Assembly: GCA_946042585.1 (NCBI GenBank)
Contig: CAMGDO010000001.1
Location: 1-16,912 of the forward strand
Reading direction: 5' to 3'
Source of the DNA: an uncultured Clostridia bacterium
Lineage (GTDB): Bacteria; Bacillota; Clostridia; Christensenellales; Aristaeellaceae
DNA length: 16,912 bases
Positions 7,430 to 15,164 of this stretch are shown one piece after another (position 1 is the first letter of the stretch; each line of letters begins with the position of its first letter). The position numbers and the translations under genes are program-made. Under the pieces are notes generated by a model. That model did not search any database. It had not been told where the DNA came from and saw only the letters and a list, made by a program, of their open reading frames with translations.

Positions 7430-7458
7430 ATTATAAAGCAAATCCGCAAAATAGTCAA
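7430..7458 (-). promoter_or_regulatory. Promoter of the LacI-type regulator
   Basis: On the minus strand TTGACT (7453-7458), a 17-base spacer and perfect TATAAT (7430-7435), about 36 bases before the start codon. This is one of the best promoter matches in the window. Confidence 0.87.
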
Positions 7459-7465
7459 TCTGCAA

Positions 7466-7491
7466 TGAAATTTTGTGAAATTTATGAAATT
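7466..7491 (+). repeat. Three TGAAATT repeats between divergent promoters, candidate operator
   Basis: TGAAATT occurs at 7466-7472, 7476-7482 and 7485-7491, spaced 10 and 9 bases apart, close to one helical turn. The first two also form an inverted pair, AAATTT, TGTG, AAATTT (7468-7483). They lie beside the regulator's -35 box and upstream of the operon's -10 box. They are good candidates for the binding site of the LacI-type protein or of an activator. Confidence 0.45.
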
Positions 7492-7517
7492 GTATTCCAT
7501 TCTAATTTTCGCCTCCG

Positions 7518-7523
7518 TATAAT
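7518..7523 (+). promoter_or_regulatory. -10 box of the carbohydrate operon
   Basis: A perfect TATAAT lies 36 bases before the first start codon. The -35 position (about 7495-7500, TTCCAT) is a poor match. This suggests a regulated promoter that may need an activator or derepression. Confidence 0.65.
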
Positions 7524-7559
7524 ATCATTAACTACACAGGATAAACAGGAGGCACGCAT

Positions 7560-8363
7560 ATGAACCTATTTCGCGAAAGGCTGAACTCCGGAAAACGGCT
7601 TCTGGGCACACATGTCAATCTGACTGATCACCGGGTCGCCGAGCTGATGGGCAGCCTGGGCTTTGACTATCTGTGGTTTGATATGGAGCATATTTCCACC
7701 AGCTTCAAGGAGATGGAAATCCACCTCATCGGCGCAAAAGCAGCGGGCGTTCCATCTCTGGTGCGCATCTGCTGGAATGATGTGCCGCATGCCAAGCGCG
7801 TGCTGGAGGCCGGCCCCGACGCCGTGCTGTTTCCGCAGATCAACAGCGTGGAGGAGGCGCAGCGCGCCATCGATATGTGCATCTATCCGCCGGAAGGAAA
7901 GCGTGGCTTCGGCCCGTTCCGCGCCATTCGATATGGCGTGGACAGCGCGGATGACTACATCAGCAGCGGCAACAACGAGATGATGCGCTTTCTGCAGATC
8001 GAAAGCCGCCAGGCCGTCTGCTGCATGGAAGAGATGACCAAAATCCCCCATGTGGACGGCTTTATCATCGGCCCGATGGATATGAGCGGCTCTGTGGGCA
8101 ATCTCGGCGACAACCGCCGGGGCGAAACCAACGCGCTGATTGACCGCGCCATTGCCATCGGTCACGCAGCCGGGCTGCCCGTGGGGCTTTCCACCGGGTC
8201 GGATGACGCGGAGGAGCTGGAGCACTGGATCAGCAAGGGCGTGGACTTCATTTCCGCCAGCACCGATACCTGGAGCATTATCAAGGGCGGAAGAGAAGTG
8301 CTGGGAACGATGCAGCGCATATCGCAGAAATATCCGCGCGCGAGAAAGGACGGCATGCGATGA
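7560..8363 (+). CDS. HpcH/HpaI-family class II aldolase
   Basis: A 267-residue metal-dependent aldolase of the HpaI/GarL/RhmA family, which cleaves 2-keto-3-deoxy sugar acids or related 4-hydroxy-2-oxo acids to pyruvate and an aldehyde. Key residues match E. coli HpaI with an offset of one: base H44 (WFDMEH), R69 (LVRICWND), and metal ligands E148 (LQIESRQA) and D174 (IIGPMDMSGSVG). It ends with a basic tail (YPRARKDGMR). AGGAGG (7547-7552) lies 7 bases before the ATG. It is the first gene of the operon and overlaps the next by ATGA. Substrate choice within the family cannot be read from sequence. No sugar-acid dehydrogenase or dehydratase is in the window, so its substrate must be made elsewhere or by the unrecognised operon members. 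Confidence 0.9.
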   Translation: MNLFRERLNSGKRLLGTHVNLTDHRVAELMGSLGFDYLWFDMEHISTSFKEMEIHLIGAKAAGVPSLVRICWNDVPHAKRVLEAGPDAVLFPQINSVEEAQRAIDMCIYPPEGKRGFGPFRAIRYGVDSADDYISSGNNEMMRFLQIESRQAVCCMEEMTKIPHVDGFIIGPMDMSGSVGNLGDNRRGETNALIDRAIAIGHAAGLPVGLSTGSDDAEELEHWISKGVDFISASTDTWSIIKGGREVLGTMQRISQKYPRARKDGMR

Positions 8364-9286
8364 AAGCCGGCGGCATCTATTGGCAAAAGCTGGGCAAGGA
8401 CATCCGGCGCGATTATCAGCTGTATCTGCTGCTCATTCCCGCCGTGCTGCTGATAGCGTTCTTTCATTACGCGCCGATGTGGGGCATTCAGATCGCCTTC
8501 CGCGATTTCAAACCCTCCCTGGGCATTCTGGACAGCAAATGGGTGGGGCTGAAGCATTTCAGGCGCTTTCTGAAATCGCCCAATATGCTCCAGCTTGTGG
8601 GAAACACGCTGACACTGAGCGTGCTGGGCGTGCTGATTGCCTTCCCGCTCAAGATTTTTCTGGCGCTGGTGCTCAATGAGCTGCGCAATCCGGGCTATAA
8701 AAAAGTGGTGCAGACCGTCACCTATGCTCCCTACTTCATTTCCTACACCATCCTCATCGCCATTGTCAACATCATGTTCGATCAGAACATCGGGGTATTG
8801 ACGCATCTGTTTCAGGCGCTGGGGGCCAACGCGAACGACTGTCTGACCAGCAGCAAGGCTTTCCCCTGGATGTATGTGTGTTCCGGCATGTGGCAGCAGA
8901 CCGGCTATGGCGCCATCATATTCATGGCAGCGCTGGCAGGCGTTGACGTTTCCCTGCACGAGGCGGCCATGATCGACGGTGCCTCCCGCCTGCAGCGCAT
9001 CTGGCACATCAACCTCCCCGGCATCCTGCCCACCATCACCATCATGTTTATCCTGACGATGGGCAATCTCATGAGCGTCGGCCACGAAAAGGCGCTGCTG
9101 ATGCAGAACGCGCTGAATCTGGAAGCCAGCGAGCTGGTGTCGACCTATGTCTACAAAATCGGCCTGCAAAAAACCCAGTACAGTCTTTCAACCGCCGTCA
9201 GTCTGATCAACTCCGCAGTCAACGTGGTCATCATGCTGACAACCAACTGGATCGTGAAAAAGATGGGGCAGGTGAGCGCAATATGA
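8360..9286 (+). CDS. Carbohydrate ABC transporter permease, LplB type
   Basis: A 308-residue inner-membrane permease with about six hydrophobic helices and the cytoplasmic EAA loop LHEAAMIDGASRLQRIWHI (about residues 199-217), ending NLPGI, through which it contacts the ATPase. The opening (DYQLYLLLIPAVLLIAFFHY, then APMWGIQIAFRDF) is typical of the LplB/COG4209 branch, used for oligosaccharides and uronide-containing sugars in Bacillota. It starts inside the aldolase stop (ATGA) and its own stop is the start of the next permease gene (ATGA), so the three genes look translationally coupled. It pairs with the second permease and the binding protein downstream. No ATPase gene accompanies them, as is usual for this branch. 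Confidence 0.93.
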   Translation: MKAGGIYWQKLGKDIRRDYQLYLLLIPAVLLIAFFHYAPMWGIQIAFRDFKPSLGILDSKWVGLKHFRRFLKSPNMLQLVGNTLTLSVLGVLIAFPLKIFLALVLNELRNPGYKKVVQTVTYAPYFISYTILIAIVNIMFDQNIGVLTHLFQALGANANDCLTSSKAFPWMYVCSGMWQQTGYGAIIFMAALAGVDVSLHEAAMIDGASRLQRIWHINLPGILPTITIMFILTMGNLMSVGHEKALLMQNALNLEASELVSTYVYKIGLQKTQYSLSTAVSLINSAVNVVIMLTTNWIVKKMGQVSAI

Positions 9287-10203
9287 GCATTGTAATCAAG
9301 AAAAAAACGGCTCATATTGCCAGCCGGGACGATCTGCTGGTGGATGGCGCGGCGCTCTTCATCAGCCTGCTGGCCATGATCATCGTGCTGTATCCGCTGA
9401 TTTTCGTGATCTCTGCCTCCGTCAGCGAGCCCATGGAAGTGGTGCGCGGCAATGTCCGCCTGTTTCCCAAAGGCTTCACCCTGGAGGGGTATCAGCGCAT
9501 TCTGGAATACCAGCCCATCTGGCGCGGCTACCGCAATTCCATTTTCTACACGCTGTCCAAGGTGGTCATTTCCCTGTTTGCCACGCTCAGCGCCGCCTAT
9601 GCCCTGTCCAGAAAAAACCTGCGCGGCCGGGGCTTTATCACCTTCTACTTTATGCTGACCATGTTCATCAGCGCCGGTCTGATTCCCACCTATCTGCAGG
9701 TGCAGCGCTACGGCATGCTCAACACCGTCTGGCCAATCATCCTGATGGGCACGGTCTCCATGCACAATCTGGTGGTGGTACGCACCTATTACACCTCTTC
9801 CATTCCCTATGAGCTGAGTGAAGCGGCGTTCATTGACGGGTGCTCCGATATCAAGCTGTTCCTGAAAATCATCCTGCCGCTGGCCAAGCCGGTCATCGCC
9901 GTCATCGCGCTCAATGTTGCCGTGGCCGAATGGAACGCGTATTTCACCCCCATGATCTATCTGAATGATTCCAAGCTTTATCCCCTGCAGGTGCATCTGC
10001 GCAATATCCTCATCATGGGACAGACGCAGGATTTCATGGGTTCGGATCCGGAGGAGCTGGCCGACATGGTGCGCCTCCAGCAGCTGCGCGAGTCCATGAA
10101 ATACGGGCTGATCATCGTATCCACCATTCCTCTGCTCGTTGTCTACCCCTTCCTGCAGCGCTTCTTTGCCAAGGGCGTGATGATGGGCTCCATCAAGGGA
10201 TAA
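9283..10203 (+). CDS. Carbohydrate ABC transporter permease, YtcP/AraQ-like
   Basis: A 306-residue partner permease (COG0395/YtcP-like) with about six helices. The EAA loop is LSEAAFIDGCSDIKLFLKI (about residues 178-196), ending ILPLAKP. Other family marks are PLIFVISASVSEP in the first helix and loop, NSIFYTL before the second, AEWNAYFTPMIYL in the last third, and a C-terminus with YPFLQRFFAKGVMMGSIKG, the usual ending of this branch. The start overlaps the upstream stop by ATGA. It would form the heterodimeric channel with the LplB-type subunit. The solute-binding protein gene follows after 115 bases. Confidence 0.93.
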   Translation: MSIVIKKKTAHIASRDDLLVDGAALFISLLAMIIVLYPLIFVISASVSEPMEVVRGNVRLFPKGFTLEGYQRILEYQPIWRGYRNSIFYTLSKVVISLFATLSAAYALSRKNLRGRGFITFYFMLTMFISAGLIPTYLQVQRYGMLNTVWPIILMGTVSMHNLVVVRTYYTSSIPYELSEAAFIDGCSDIKLFLKIILPLAKPVIAVIALNVAVAEWNAYFTPMIYLNDSKLYPLQVHLRNILIMGQTQDFMGSDPEELADMVRLQQLRESMKYGLIIVSTIPLLVVYPFLQRFFAKGVMMGSIKG

Positions 10204-10318
10204 TACGGAGAAAGCCGCCGGCGCACGGAAAGGAGGCTGGAAACACCACAGGCTGCCGCTCTCCGACATCTTTATGAACCATCGCAAAACATCATAATTC
10301 AAAACAGGAGGAAACACC

Positions 10319-11977
10319 ATGAAACGTCTTGCAACCATCCTTCTCAGTCTGCTTCTCGTATGCTCTGTGCTGGCTGCATCGGCGGAAACGTTGTCCGAAT
10401 ACAGCCAGACGATCAACCTGACCGAGGACTACCCCGTATTCTGGCAGAAGGATATCGCGCTGCCGCTAACGGAGGAGCCAGTCACCATCACCGTGATGCT
10501 CAAGCGCAACGCCAGCCATCCCGAGGATTTCACCGACATGTGGTGGGTCAAGCATGTGGAGGAGCTGACCAATATCCGCTTCGAGTTTGAGCTGGTGGAA
10601 TCCGCCGCCTGGAACGACCGGAAAACGCTTGCCTTCACTTCCAACAGCTATCCCGATGTGTTCTTTGCCGACATCACCCAGGACGATGAGCTTCTATACG
10701 GCTATGACGGCAAGCTGATTGATCTCAAGCCCCTGATCAAGGAATACGCCCCCAACGTCGCCGCGCTGTATGAAGCATATCCCGATGTGGTCAAGGGCAC
10801 CATCCACGACAACGGCGCCATCTATGTGATCCCCATGATTTCCTATGCCCCCCGCTCCGCTGTGCCGCACTGCACCACCATCAACAGCGAATGGCTCCAG
10901 GCCGTGGACAAGGAAATCCCCACCACCACGGATGAATTGTACGAAGTGCTCAAGGCCTTCCGCGACAAGGACCCCAACGGCAACAATCAGGCGGATGAAA
11001 TCCCCCTGACGCTGTGCAGCGAAGGCACCAACAACAAGCCCCTCAACAATTTCATTCTGTATGCCTTCGGCTTCACCGATCGCATGCATGATATCATCGA
11101 CGGCCAGTATGTATTCGTTCCCGCGCAGGAAAACTACCGTGCGTATCTCGAATACATGCACAAGCTGTACGCCGAAGGGCTGCTGGACAACGAATTCTTC
11201 ACCCAGGACACCACGAAAAAGCAGAGCAAGCTCTCCAGCGAGCTGGTGGGCGTGCCCAATGAAAGCGTCACCGCCCTGGTCAAGGATTATGAAAAGTATG
11301 TTGCCATGCCTGCGCTGACCAGCCCCGTGTGCGAAACCCCCGTATGGCCCGAAACCTCCATCCACTATCAGCGCCAGGTTGCCACCCTCGCCATTACCGA
11401 CAAGTGCGAGCACCCCGAAGTCGTCATGAAGTTCATGAACTGGCTGGTCACCACGGAAGCCTCCCTGGCCACGCGCCTGGGCCCCTCCCAGCAGGAAAGC
11501 AGCGACGGCTATGGCTACACCTATGAATACACCGACGGCAAGCATGCCTACGGCGCCACCCGCTCCTTCCCCGATACTTACGCCAGCTACTACAAGTATC
11601 GCATGAGCCAGTGCGTGATGTTCGCGCCCGCCTATATCAATCCCCTGGTGGATGACGTGGTGGTCGGCAGCGATGACAAGAACAACTGGCAGACCAAGCT
11701 GTGGTCGGATTCCGGCGTGTACGATGTACGCCGTACCGCCTACTCCCTGCAGTACAAGCATACCGACGACGAGCTGACCGATCTGACCTATTACATGGAT
11801 CTGGAGAACTACGCCATCTCCATGCACGCGAAGTTCATCAAGGGCGAAGTGGAGCTGAACGACGCCACCTGGGCCGATTACCTCAAAAAGCTCGGCAACT
11901 ACGGTCTGGAAGACATGATCACGCTGCGTCAGGCGGGCATTGATCGCTACAATGAGCTGCCCTCCGCCATCGACTGA
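10319..11977 (+). CDS. Extracellular solute-binding protein, LplA-like
   Basis: A 552-residue binding protein of the large type that accompanies LplB/YtcP permeases. A clear signal peptide is seen (MKRLATILLSLLLVCSVLAA), with a probable signal peptidase I site ASA|E after residue 22. The only Cys in it (C15, context LLVC) does not fit a lipobox, because the residue before Cys is Val. So, unlike most Gram-positive binding proteins, it seems to lack a lipid anchor. The mature part has the typical PVTITVMLKRN opening, a YPDVFFAD segment and an EF-hand-like loop DKDPNGNNQADE (216-227) that may bind calcium. GGAGGA precedes the ATG by about 7 bases. The separate ribosome site and the strong hairpin behind the gene suit high expression relative to its neighbours. 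Confidence 0.93.
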   Translation: MKRLATILLSLLLVCSVLAASAETLSEYSQTINLTEDYPVFWQKDIALPLTEEPVTITVMLKRNASHPEDFTDMWWVKHVEELTNIRFEFELVESAAWNDRKTLAFTSNSYPDVFFADITQDDELLYGYDGKLIDLKPLIKEYAPNVAALYEAYPDVVKGTIHDNGAIYVIPMISYAPRSAVPHCTTINSEWLQAVDKEIPTTTDELYEVLKAFRDKDPNGNNQADEIPLTLCSEGTNNKPLNNFILYAFGFTDRMHDIIDGQYVFVPAQENYRAYLEYMHKLYAEGLLDNEFFTQDTTKKQSKLSSELVGVPNESVTALVKDYEKYVAMPALTSPVCETPVWPETSIHYQRQVATLAITDKCEHPEVVMKFMNWLVTTEASLATRLGPSQQESSDGYGYTYEYTDGKHAYGATRSFPDTYASYYKYRMSQCVMFAPAYINPLVDDVVVGSDDKNNWQTKLWSDSGVYDVRRTAYSLQYKHTDDELTDLTYYMDLENYAISMHAKFIKGEVELNDATWADYLKKLGNYGLEDMITLRQAGIDRYNELPSAID

Positions 11978-11994
11978 CGCGCAAACGCCTCTTC

Positions 11995-12021
11995 TGCTGC
12001 GCCGCGTGCTGCGGCGCAGCA
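11995..12021 (+). other. Perfect 11-bp hairpin between binding-protein and propeller genes
   Basis: TGCTGCGCCGC (11995-12005), loop GTGCT, GCGGCGCAGCA (12011-12021), followed by only TTT. The weak T tract suggests partial termination or a 3' stabilising stem that leaves the binding-protein mRNA more abundant than the downstream genes, as in mal-type operons. Confidence 0.7.
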
Positions 12022-12075
12022 TTTCCCGTTGCGGGTTTATCTGTACCGCTCACAAAACATTGCCGAAAGGGACTG

Positions 12076-13482
12076 ATGCCTATGCTGAATATCGGAAACC
12101 GCCGTGAACTGTTTGTGGACGACTGCCTGCTGGACGCGCAAAAAACAACCGCGCGCCGCGTTCTGCACCATCCCGTGCGCCGGGAGCTGATCATGACCAA
12201 TGATGCGCCCTGGGAAGCCGACGGATGGGTATACTATACCGTATTTGAGGATCAGGGCCTGTTCAGAATGTATTATCTGTCCATGCCCATGTACAATGTG
12301 GAGCACACCCGTCACGACCCGCCCTTTCATCATATCAACTACGCCGAGAGCCGGGACGGCGTGCATTGGGTCAAGCCAGAATTGAATCTGTTTGAATTTC
12401 AGGGCAGCAGGAAAAACAATATCGTGATGATCACCGACACCATGGATGCATTCCATGTGTTTCGGGATACAAACCCCGCCTGTCCCTCCTCGCAGCGCTA
12501 CAAGGCGGTATACACCCGCCCCGGTCATGAGCTGTGGTGCATGACCAGCGGCGACGGCATTCATTTTGAAAATGGCTGGCTAATGTGCAGTCAGGGACAT
12601 TTTGATTCCTACAATTCCGCATTCTATGACCCGCTGCGGCAGCAGTATTTCTGCTATTTCCGCGATTTCCACGACGGCATCCGCGACATCCGGTATATGA
12701 CCTCCGCAGATTTTCGCACCTGGTCGGCGCCGCAGCGCATTTCCTACCGCCGCTGCACCCGGGATTATCAGATGTATACCAACAATGTGCAGCCCTATTT
12801 CCGCGCGCCGCACCTGTTTGTCGCCTTTCCCACGCGGTATACCGACCGTGGGGAATGGACGAAGGGATATGACGCGCTGTGCGGCGCGGAGCACCGCAAA
12901 TGGCGCATGCAGTTCAATCCGCGCTTTGGCACCGCCCTCACGGACGGACTGTTCATGGTTTCGCGCGACGGCGGCAGCTTCTACCGCTATGGCGAAGCCT
13001 TCCTCACGCCCGGCCCCGAAAGCCGCAAGCGCTGGCTGTACGGCGACGCATACGCTGCCTACGGCATGCTGGCAACGCCCACGCAGGTCTATGGCGAGGA
13101 CAGGGAATTGTCCTTCTACTCCGTCAATAACTGCTGGACGGACGAGCCCGCACAGGTTTTCCGCTATACGCTGCGGATGGACGGCTTTGTCAGCATACGC
13201 GCAGATGAGGAAGAGCAGCAGGTGGTTACGCTCCCGTTTTTGTTTGCGGGCAGCAGCCTGCATATCAATTTCTCCACCTCCGCCGCCGGCTCCGTTCGCA
13301 TCAGCCTGCTGGATGAGGCAGGCAACGCGCTGGACGGCTTTGACAGCGGCGAATTGTTTGGCGACTCCACCGACCGCCGCGTCGCCTTCGCAGGCGATCT
13401 GTCCTCCCTGAACGCAAAGCCCGTGCGCCTGCGCTTCCTTCTGCAGGATGCGGATCTCTTCTCGTTCAAGTTTGACGCATGA
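12076..13482 (+). CDS. Predicted cytoplasmic beta-propeller glycoside-hydrolase-like protein
   Basis: A 468-residue protein without a signal peptide. Blade-type motifs recur: ESRDGVHW (91-98), TSGDGIHF (157-164), TSADFRTW (209-216) and SRDGGSFY (296-303). This S-x-DG-x-x-W pattern is common in five-bladed propellers of the GH32/GH43/GH130-like kind. The N-terminus RELFVDDCLLD (10-20) and the C-terminal beta-rich domain (about 385-468: RISLLDEAGNALDGF, PVRLRFLLQDADLFSFKF) resemble uncharacterised proteins I recall from Planctomycetes and gut Clostridia. I cannot name the catalytic acids with confidence. AAAGGG (12066-12071) is 4 bases from this ATG and 10 from the next in-frame ATG (12082), so the start may be either. 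Its place between transporter and kinase genes suggests it cuts or modifies the imported sugar inside the cell. Confidence 0.75.
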   Translation: MPMLNIGNRRELFVDDCLLDAQKTTARRVLHHPVRRELIMTNDAPWEADGWVYYTVFEDQGLFRMYYLSMPMYNVEHTRHDPPFHHINYAESRDGVHWVKPELNLFEFQGSRKNNIVMITDTMDAFHVFRDTNPACPSSQRYKAVYTRPGHELWCMTSGDGIHFENGWLMCSQGHFDSYNSAFYDPLRQQYFCYFRDFHDGIRDIRYMTSADFRTWSAPQRISYRRCTRDYQMYTNNVQPYFRAPHLFVAFPTRYTDRGEWTKGYDALCGAEHRKWRMQFNPRFGTALTDGLFMVSRDGGSFYRYGEAFLTPGPESRKRWLYGDAYAAYGMLATPTQVYGEDRELSFYSVNNCWTDEPAQVFRYTLRMDGFVSIRADEEEQQVVTLPFLFAGSSLHINFSTSAAGSVRISLLDEAGNALDGFDSGELFGDSTDRRVAFAGDLSSLNAKPVRLRFLLQDADLFSFKFDA

Positions 13483-13500
13483 AAAGGGGCTGAACCCGCC

Positions 13501-15081
13501 ATGGATCTTTCAAACACCACCCTCGGCATCGAGCTGGGCTCCACGCGCATCAAGGCCGTCCTGACAGATCACAGGCACCGTCCCCTCGCGTCCGGCGCGT
13601 ACAGCTGGGAAAGCGTCTGCGAGCAGGGAATTTGGACCTATTCCTGGGAAGCCATCCACACCGGCGTTCGCGCATGCTTTCAGGCGCTGAAGGAGGACTT
13701 CTTTCGCCGCTATCACGAGCCGCTGCGCACCGCCGGCGCCATGGGCGTATCCGCCATGATGCACGGCTATCTGGCCTTTGACAAAAGCTGGCAGCCGCTT
13801 GCGCCCTTTCGCACATGGCGAAACACCTGCACCGGCCCCGCCGCGGAGGCGCTCAGCGCCCTGCTTGGCTGCAATATCCCCCAGCGGTGGAGCATTGCGC
13901 ATCTCTATCAAGCCATGCTCAACGGCGAAGCGCATGTGGAACGCATCGCGCACCTGACGACCCTGGCAGGCTATGTGCATCATCTGCTGACCGGAGAAAA
14001 CGTGCTGGGTGTGGGCGACGCATCCGGCATGTTCCCCATCAGTGATAACACCCTGTGCTATGATGCGCAGAAGCTGAAGCTGTTTGAGCAAAGGCGTCAG
14101 CAGATGGGATATGACTGGCAGCTGGCAGCGCTATTGCCCGCCGTTTTGCCCGCCGGGGAGCAGGCCGGCACGCTTTGCGCGCGCGGCGCTGCGTTCCTTG
14201 ACCCCTCCGGGGAATTCCAGCCCGGCATTCCCCTGTGCCCGCCCGAAGGCGACGCCGGCACCGGCATGACAGCCACCAACTCCGTGCGCGTACACACGGG
14301 CAATGTTTCCGCCGGCACCAGCGCCTTTGCCATGCTGGTGACCGACCATCCACTCGCGCCGCACCGGGAAATCGATATGGTGACCACGCCGGACGGCAAA
14401 CCCGTGGCGATGGTGCACTGCAATACCTGCACGGCAGACATCAACGCATGGGTGCGTCTTTTCTGCGAGTTCAGCGCGCTGATGGGTACAAAGGTTTCTC
14501 CGGAAGACGCCTTTGACCGCCTGTTCCGCCTTGCCCTTGAGGGGCAGCCCGACGGCGGCGGCCTTTTGTCCTTCAACTGCCTTGCAGGAGAGGGCATCAC
14601 GGGGCTTGACGCAGGGCGGCCGCTGTTTGTCCGAACGCCGGACGCCGCCTTCAGTCTGGCGGATTTCATGCGCGCGCATATGATGTCCGCCCTGGCGACG
14701 CTCAAGCTCGGGCTGGATCTTCTGATCAGGCAGGAAGGCCTCAGAATCGACCGCCTGACCGCGCACGGCGGCTTCTTCAAAACGCCTGCGGCCGGTCAGC
14801 GTCTGCTGGCTGCAGCGGTCAACGCTCCGGTTTCCGTGCTGGAAACCGCAGGCGAGGGCGGCCCTTACGGCATGGCGCTGCTATCTGCCTATATGCTGCG
14901 CAGACAGCAGGGCGAAACGCTGCCGGACTATCTGGAAAAGCGCGTGTTTTCCGATGCGCAGGTCGTCACCATCCAGCCAGACAGCGCAGATGTCACTGGC
15001 TTTTTGGAATACCTTGCGCGCTACACCGCCATGCTGCCCGTCCAGGCGCAGTGCGTGCAGTCTTTTCCTGCGCAGCGGTAG
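13501..15081 (+). CDS. FGGY-family carbohydrate kinase
   Basis: A 526-residue sugar kinase of the FGGY/actin-ATPase fold, transferring phosphate from ATP to a ketose or polyol. Visible marks: N-terminal phosphate loop LGIELGSTRIKAVL (8-21), the HGYLAFD and PFRTWRNT segments of the sugar pocket, GNVSAGTS (267-274), and the C-terminal nucleotide segment HGGFF (422-426) followed by ETAGEGGPYGMALL. It resembles a clostridial group often annotated only as ATPase or xylulokinase-like and, as I recall, sometimes found with L-arabinose genes, so an L-ribulose or related pentulose substrate is possible but unproven. AAAGGGG lies about 11 bases upstream, a rather long spacing. It begins 18 bases after the propeller gene and is the last gene of the operon. 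No clear terminator follows. Confidence 0.88.
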   Translation: MDLSNTTLGIELGSTRIKAVLTDHRHRPLASGAYSWESVCEQGIWTYSWEAIHTGVRACFQALKEDFFRRYHEPLRTAGAMGVSAMMHGYLAFDKSWQPLAPFRTWRNTCTGPAAEALSALLGCNIPQRWSIAHLYQAMLNGEAHVERIAHLTTLAGYVHHLLTGENVLGVGDASGMFPISDNTLCYDAQKLKLFEQRRQQMGYDWQLAALLPAVLPAGEQAGTLCARGAAFLDPSGEFQPGIPLCPPEGDAGTGMTATNSVRVHTGNVSAGTSAFAMLVTDHPLAPHREIDMVTTPDGKPVAMVHCNTCTADINAWVRLFCEFSALMGTKVSPEDAFDRLFRLALEGQPDGGGLLSFNCLAGEGITGLDAGRPLFVRTPDAAFSLADFMRAHMMSALATLKLGLDLLIRQEGLRIDRLTAHGGFFKTPAAGQRLLAAAVNAPVSVLETAGEGGPYGMALLSAYMLRRQQGETLPDYLEKRVFSDAQVVTIQPDSADVTGFLEYLARYTAMLPVQAQCVQSFPAQR

Positions 15082-15100
15082 CAGCATCCATCCAAAGCGT

Positions 15101-15129
15101 TTGCCTGTCGCGTCCGTCCGTGCTATAAT
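15101..15129 (+). promoter_or_regulatory. Promoter of the cysteine desulfidase gene
   Basis: TTGCCT (15101-15106), 17-base spacer, perfect TATAAT (15124-15129), preceded by TGC (extended -10). It lies just before the gene, so this gene is transcribed independently of the sugar operon. Confidence 0.87.
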
Positions 15130-15164
15130 AGCATTATCCTATCCATTGCCGGAGGGCAGACCGC

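Noticed and set aside
7394..7465. Upstream in-frame start adding 24 residues to the LacI-type regulator
   Set aside because: The extension overlaps the TTGACT/TATAAT promoter, and the helix-turn-helix normally starts at the N-terminus. GGGAGGA supports 7393.
10204..10318. Possible extra gene or promoter between the second permease and binding-protein genes
   Set aside because: An SD-like AAAGGAGG is present but no start codon follows at a useful distance, and no convincing -35/-10 pair was seen.
9151..10416. 421-codon minus-strand frame over the permease genes
   Set aside because: Antisense to two clear ABC genes, with no ribosome site and no recognisable motif.
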